Shown: positions 4,648 through 5,854 of the stretch, in pieces
Numbering within the stretch: position 1 is the first letter of the stretch
Layout of the letters: every line of letters starts with the position of its first letter
DNA from: Acidobacteriota bacterium
GTDB lineage: Bacteria; Acidobacteriota; Blastocatellia; Pyrinomonadales; Pyrinomonadaceae
Assembly: GCA_029777145.1 (NCBI GenBank)
Contig: JAKOSS010000150.1
Location: 1 to 5,854, forward strand
Direction: 5' to 3'
Length of the DNA stretch: 5,854 bases
Notes under the pieces: generated by a model
Told to the model about the DNA's origin: nothing
The model's database searches: none
Seen by the model: the letters and a program-made list of their open reading frames with translations, nothing else
Position numbers and translations under genes: made by a program

Positions 4648-4863
4648 ATGGGAAAAGACGAAGATAAACTCACCTCAAACGGCCTCGCGAAATCATCTGA
4701 CCCAAATAACCGTCAGCCTTCCGAAGAATGGGAGGCGATCGCAGAACTTCGACTTCTGGAGATTGAATCCGGTGCGGTGGAAACGGTCTCAATTAGACGG
4801 GCAAGGCAAATCTTGAAGGACGCATTGGATCTTGAAACTGCGGTTCCACCCAGACGCACTTAA
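4648..4863 (+). CDS. Short addiction-module antitoxin (type II TA)
   Basis: This 71-residue protein precedes and overlaps a ParE/RelE-type toxin gene by 32 nt. Its central part, EEWEAIAELRLLEIESGAVE (26-45) followed by RRARQILKD (50-58), resembles the C-terminal half of the addiction-module antitoxin family (PF09720 type, 'W-eEi-RR--EidsGk---i'). The hydrophobic helix that normally precedes this (an 'L-eeR-eLa--Ll-SL' pattern) is absent. Instead the first 25 residues are polar and probably disordered, which would suit a protease-sensitive antitoxin. Expected role: neutralise the toxin by binding it, and repress the promoter. There is no ribosome binding site and the -10 box is 8 nt away, so leaderless translation is likely. 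An upstream in-frame extension would overlap the cupin gene and is not favoured. Confidence 0.65.
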   Translation: MGKDEDKLTSNGLAKSSDPNNRQPSEEWEAIAELRLLEIESGAVETVSIRRARQILKDALDLETAVPPRRT

Positions 4864-5122
4864 CGAGATCGTAGAGGCCGCAAGATACTACGAAAACAAA
4901 GAACCCGGGCTCGGGCGACAGTTTGAGGAATCTGTTCAACGAGCGTTTCGAGAGATTCGACGCGATCCTAATGCGACTGCTGAGTTGAATCGAGGCGTTC
5001 GCCGGAAGCTGCTTCGACGTTTCCCTTACGTGCTGTTGTACGCTCGGCGCGGCGATTTGATTCTTGTTCTGGCTGTCGCGCATACTGCACGCAGACCGGA
5101 TTATTGGAGAGATCAGGAATGA
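4832..5122 (+). CDS. ParE/RelE-superfamily toxin (type II TA)
   Basis: This 96-residue protein fits the ParE/RelE toxin superfamily. It has FHPDALNEIVEAARYYENK (5-23), the usual two-helix opening; GLGRQFEESVQRAF (26-39); then GVRRKLLRRFPYVLLYA (55-71), the family's basic strand region; and a C-terminal AVAHTARRPDYW (81-92). Members poison gyrase or cleave ribosome-bound mRNA; which applies here cannot be told. The start is TTG at 4832: a stop at 4814-4816 closes the frame upstream, no ATG is available, and AAGGA (4816-4820) lies 11 bases before it. It overlaps the antitoxin gene by 32 nt, and its TGA overlaps the next ATG by 4 nt, so the three genes are translationally linked. Confidence 0.85.
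   Translation: MKLRFHPDALNEIVEAARYYENKEPGLGRQFEESVQRAFREIRRDPNATAELNRGVRRKLLRRFPYVLLYARRGDLILVLAVAHTARRPDYWRDQE
5106..5111 (+). promoter_or_regulatory. Shine-Dalgarno of the second DinB-like gene, inside the toxin gene
   Basis: GGAGAG lies 7 bases before the ATG at 5119, within the last codons of the toxin. It supports 5119 as the start over the in-frame TTG at 5104. Confidence 0.6.
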
Positions 5123-5595
5123 ATCATTCTGAAAAACACTTGATCAGACACACGCTCGCGACGCTCGCATACCGTTGTTCGAAGACGATCCGCGGCGGCG
5201 ACGACGAGTTCGCAAACTTCAGCGCCGGCGACGGCATCCGGACGCCGCTCCAAATACTTTCCCATATCGGCGATCTGCTCGATTGGGCGCTGACGCAGGT
5301 CAAAGGCGACGAAAAATGGTCGAATGCGAAGCCGACGTCGTGGGCCGAGCAGGAGGCGCGGTTTCACACGGCGTTGAAACTTCTTGACGACCGGCTGGCT
5401 TCGGACGAACCGATCGCGTGCACGTATGAAAAGCTGTTCCAGGGACCGATCGCCGATGCGCTGACGCACGTCGGGCAGATCGCGACGATGCGTCATATGG
5501 CGGGAAAGAAGATCACCGGCGAGAACTATTTCGTCGCGAAGATCGAGACCGGAAACACCGGCGCCGATCAGCAGGCCGCAGTTTATGAATTCTAA
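5119..5595 (+). CDS. DinB-like protein (second copy), coupled to the toxin gene
   Basis: This 158-residue protein has a DinB-like four-helix pattern. The segment LQILSHIGDLLDWAL (44-58) carries the first histidine (H49), and ADALTHVGQIATMRHMAG (112-129) carries the HxGQ ending with H117. The position four residues before H117, usually histidine, is D113, so the metal triad would be His-Asp-His; binding may be altered but not necessarily lost. The C-terminal GENYFVAKIETG (134-145) is typical of this DinB-like subgroup as I remember it. The ATG overlaps the toxin TGA (ATGA) and has GGAGAG 7 bases upstream. Its sequence differs clearly from the DinB protein at 2610-3122, so the two are not recent duplicates. 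Function is unknown; a link with the TA pair is only positional. Confidence 0.8.
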   Translation: MNHSEKHLIRHTLATLAYRCSKTIRGGDDEFANFSAGDGIRTPLQILSHIGDLLDWALTQVKGDEKWSNAKPTSWAEQEARFHTALKLLDDRLASDEPIACTYEKLFQGPIADALTHVGQIATMRHMAGKKITGENYFVAKIETGNTGADQQAAVYEF

Positions 5596-5722
5596 GCGCG
5601 ATCGGTGGAAATGCTGCACCGGAATCAATCGCCGTTCCAACCCGATCAAATAATCCGACGCTTGAATCGCCGGAAAGCGGGCGTTAAGCTGTGGATAGGC
5701 GGAGTGGAGGCCGTGGTCAGCA

Positions 5723-5854
5723 ATGAAGGCGTCCCCAAAAATGCCCGCGTACGCGCTGGACGTTGCCGGCGCTCTTCAGGCCCTCGAATCCGACTTTCAC
5801 GGACTCAGTTCTGACGTCGCCGCGCAACGGCTCCAAACTTTCGGACCTAATGAA
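5723..5854 (+). CDS. Cation-transporting P-type ATPase, N-terminal part (runs off the right edge)
   Basis: The 44 residues visible match the N-terminal cytoplasmic domain of class II/III cation pumps (Ca2+, Na+/K+, H+ or Mg2+ types). They include AGALQALESDFHGLS (15-29) and AAQRLQTFGPNE (33-44), the usual 'L-t----GLs--ea--RL--fGpNe' signature. The membrane, phosphorylation (DKTGT) and nucleotide domains lie beyond the window, so ion specificity cannot be judged. The first ATG in the frame is 5723 with a weak upstream site. The ATG at 5741 is an alternative, with AAGG (5726-5729) 11 bases before it, and would shorten the protein by six residues. A 127-bp gap separates it from the DinB-like gene, so it is probably transcribed separately. 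Confidence 0.82.
   Translation, partial: MKASPKMPAYALDVAGALQALESDFHGLSSDVAAQRLQTFGPNE

Noticed and set aside
5598..5630. Possible terminator after the second DinB-like gene
   Set aside because: The stem CGGTG/CACCG (5603-5607, 5617-5621) is only 5 bp and no T-run follows, so it is too weak to call.
5662..5690. Possible promoter TTGAAT-17-TAAGCT for the P-type ATPase
   Set aside because: The -10 element matches only 3 of 6 positions. The location is reasonable but chance is as likely.
5605..5814. Open frame of 69 codons ahead of the ATPase
   Set aside because: It overlaps the ATPase N-terminus in another frame, has no good ribosome binding site and shows no protein features.

Overview
The window is a stretch of moderately GC-rich bacterial chromosome. 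Ten complete protein genes and one partial gene lie on the plus strand, and a partial insertion-sequence transposase runs off the left edge on the minus strand. The codon style, the mix of small single-domain genes (YjbR, DinB, DUF488, cupin, ABM) and the CGCAAAG-type and GGCTTTAGCC-type palindromic repeats remind me of Acidobacteriota, perhaps Blastocatellia/Pyrinomonadaceae. That is an impression, since no rRNA or marker gene is present.

Region by region. 1-230 is the 5' end of an IS1182-family element: the first 58 residues of its transposase plus the terminal GAGGCTGTGTCAAAA-type end. 231-535 has no gene; it holds a perfect 10-bp REP-like hairpin, a short second hairpin and a candidate promoter. 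536-3122 is a tightly packed five-gene unit: a stand-alone flavodiiron-type (ODP) metallo-beta-lactamase-fold protein, a MarC-family membrane protein, a DUF488/YeaO-like protein, a YjbR/MmcQ protein and a DinB-family protein. Successive gaps are 2 nt, 10 nt, a 1-nt overlap and a 4-nt overlap, so co-transcription with translational coupling is likely. 3123-3426 has no convincing gene but carries two 83-bp direct copies, exactly 111 bp apart, of a modular palindromic repeat, plus a degraded third half-copy. 3427-4133 holds an ABM-fold protein and a small four-helix membrane protein 2 nt apart, followed at 4166 by a cupin. 4547-5595 is a small unit with its own good sigma70-like promoter: a short addiction-module antitoxin (nearly leaderless), an overlapping ParE/RelE-type toxin with a TTG start, and a second DinB-like protein whose start overlaps the toxin stop. 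From about 5723 a cation-transporting P-type ATPase begins and leaves the window.

How the genes might work together is inference. The first unit combines a possible O2/NO-related di-iron protein with small metal- or thiol-associated families. The second is a self-contained toxin-antitoxin locus with a coupled DinB-fold passenger. No clearly new defence or biosynthetic system is evident. The features most worth a second look are the nine-base modular repeat, the TA-DinB coupling, and the flavin-free ODP protein with one altered ligand-region residue.
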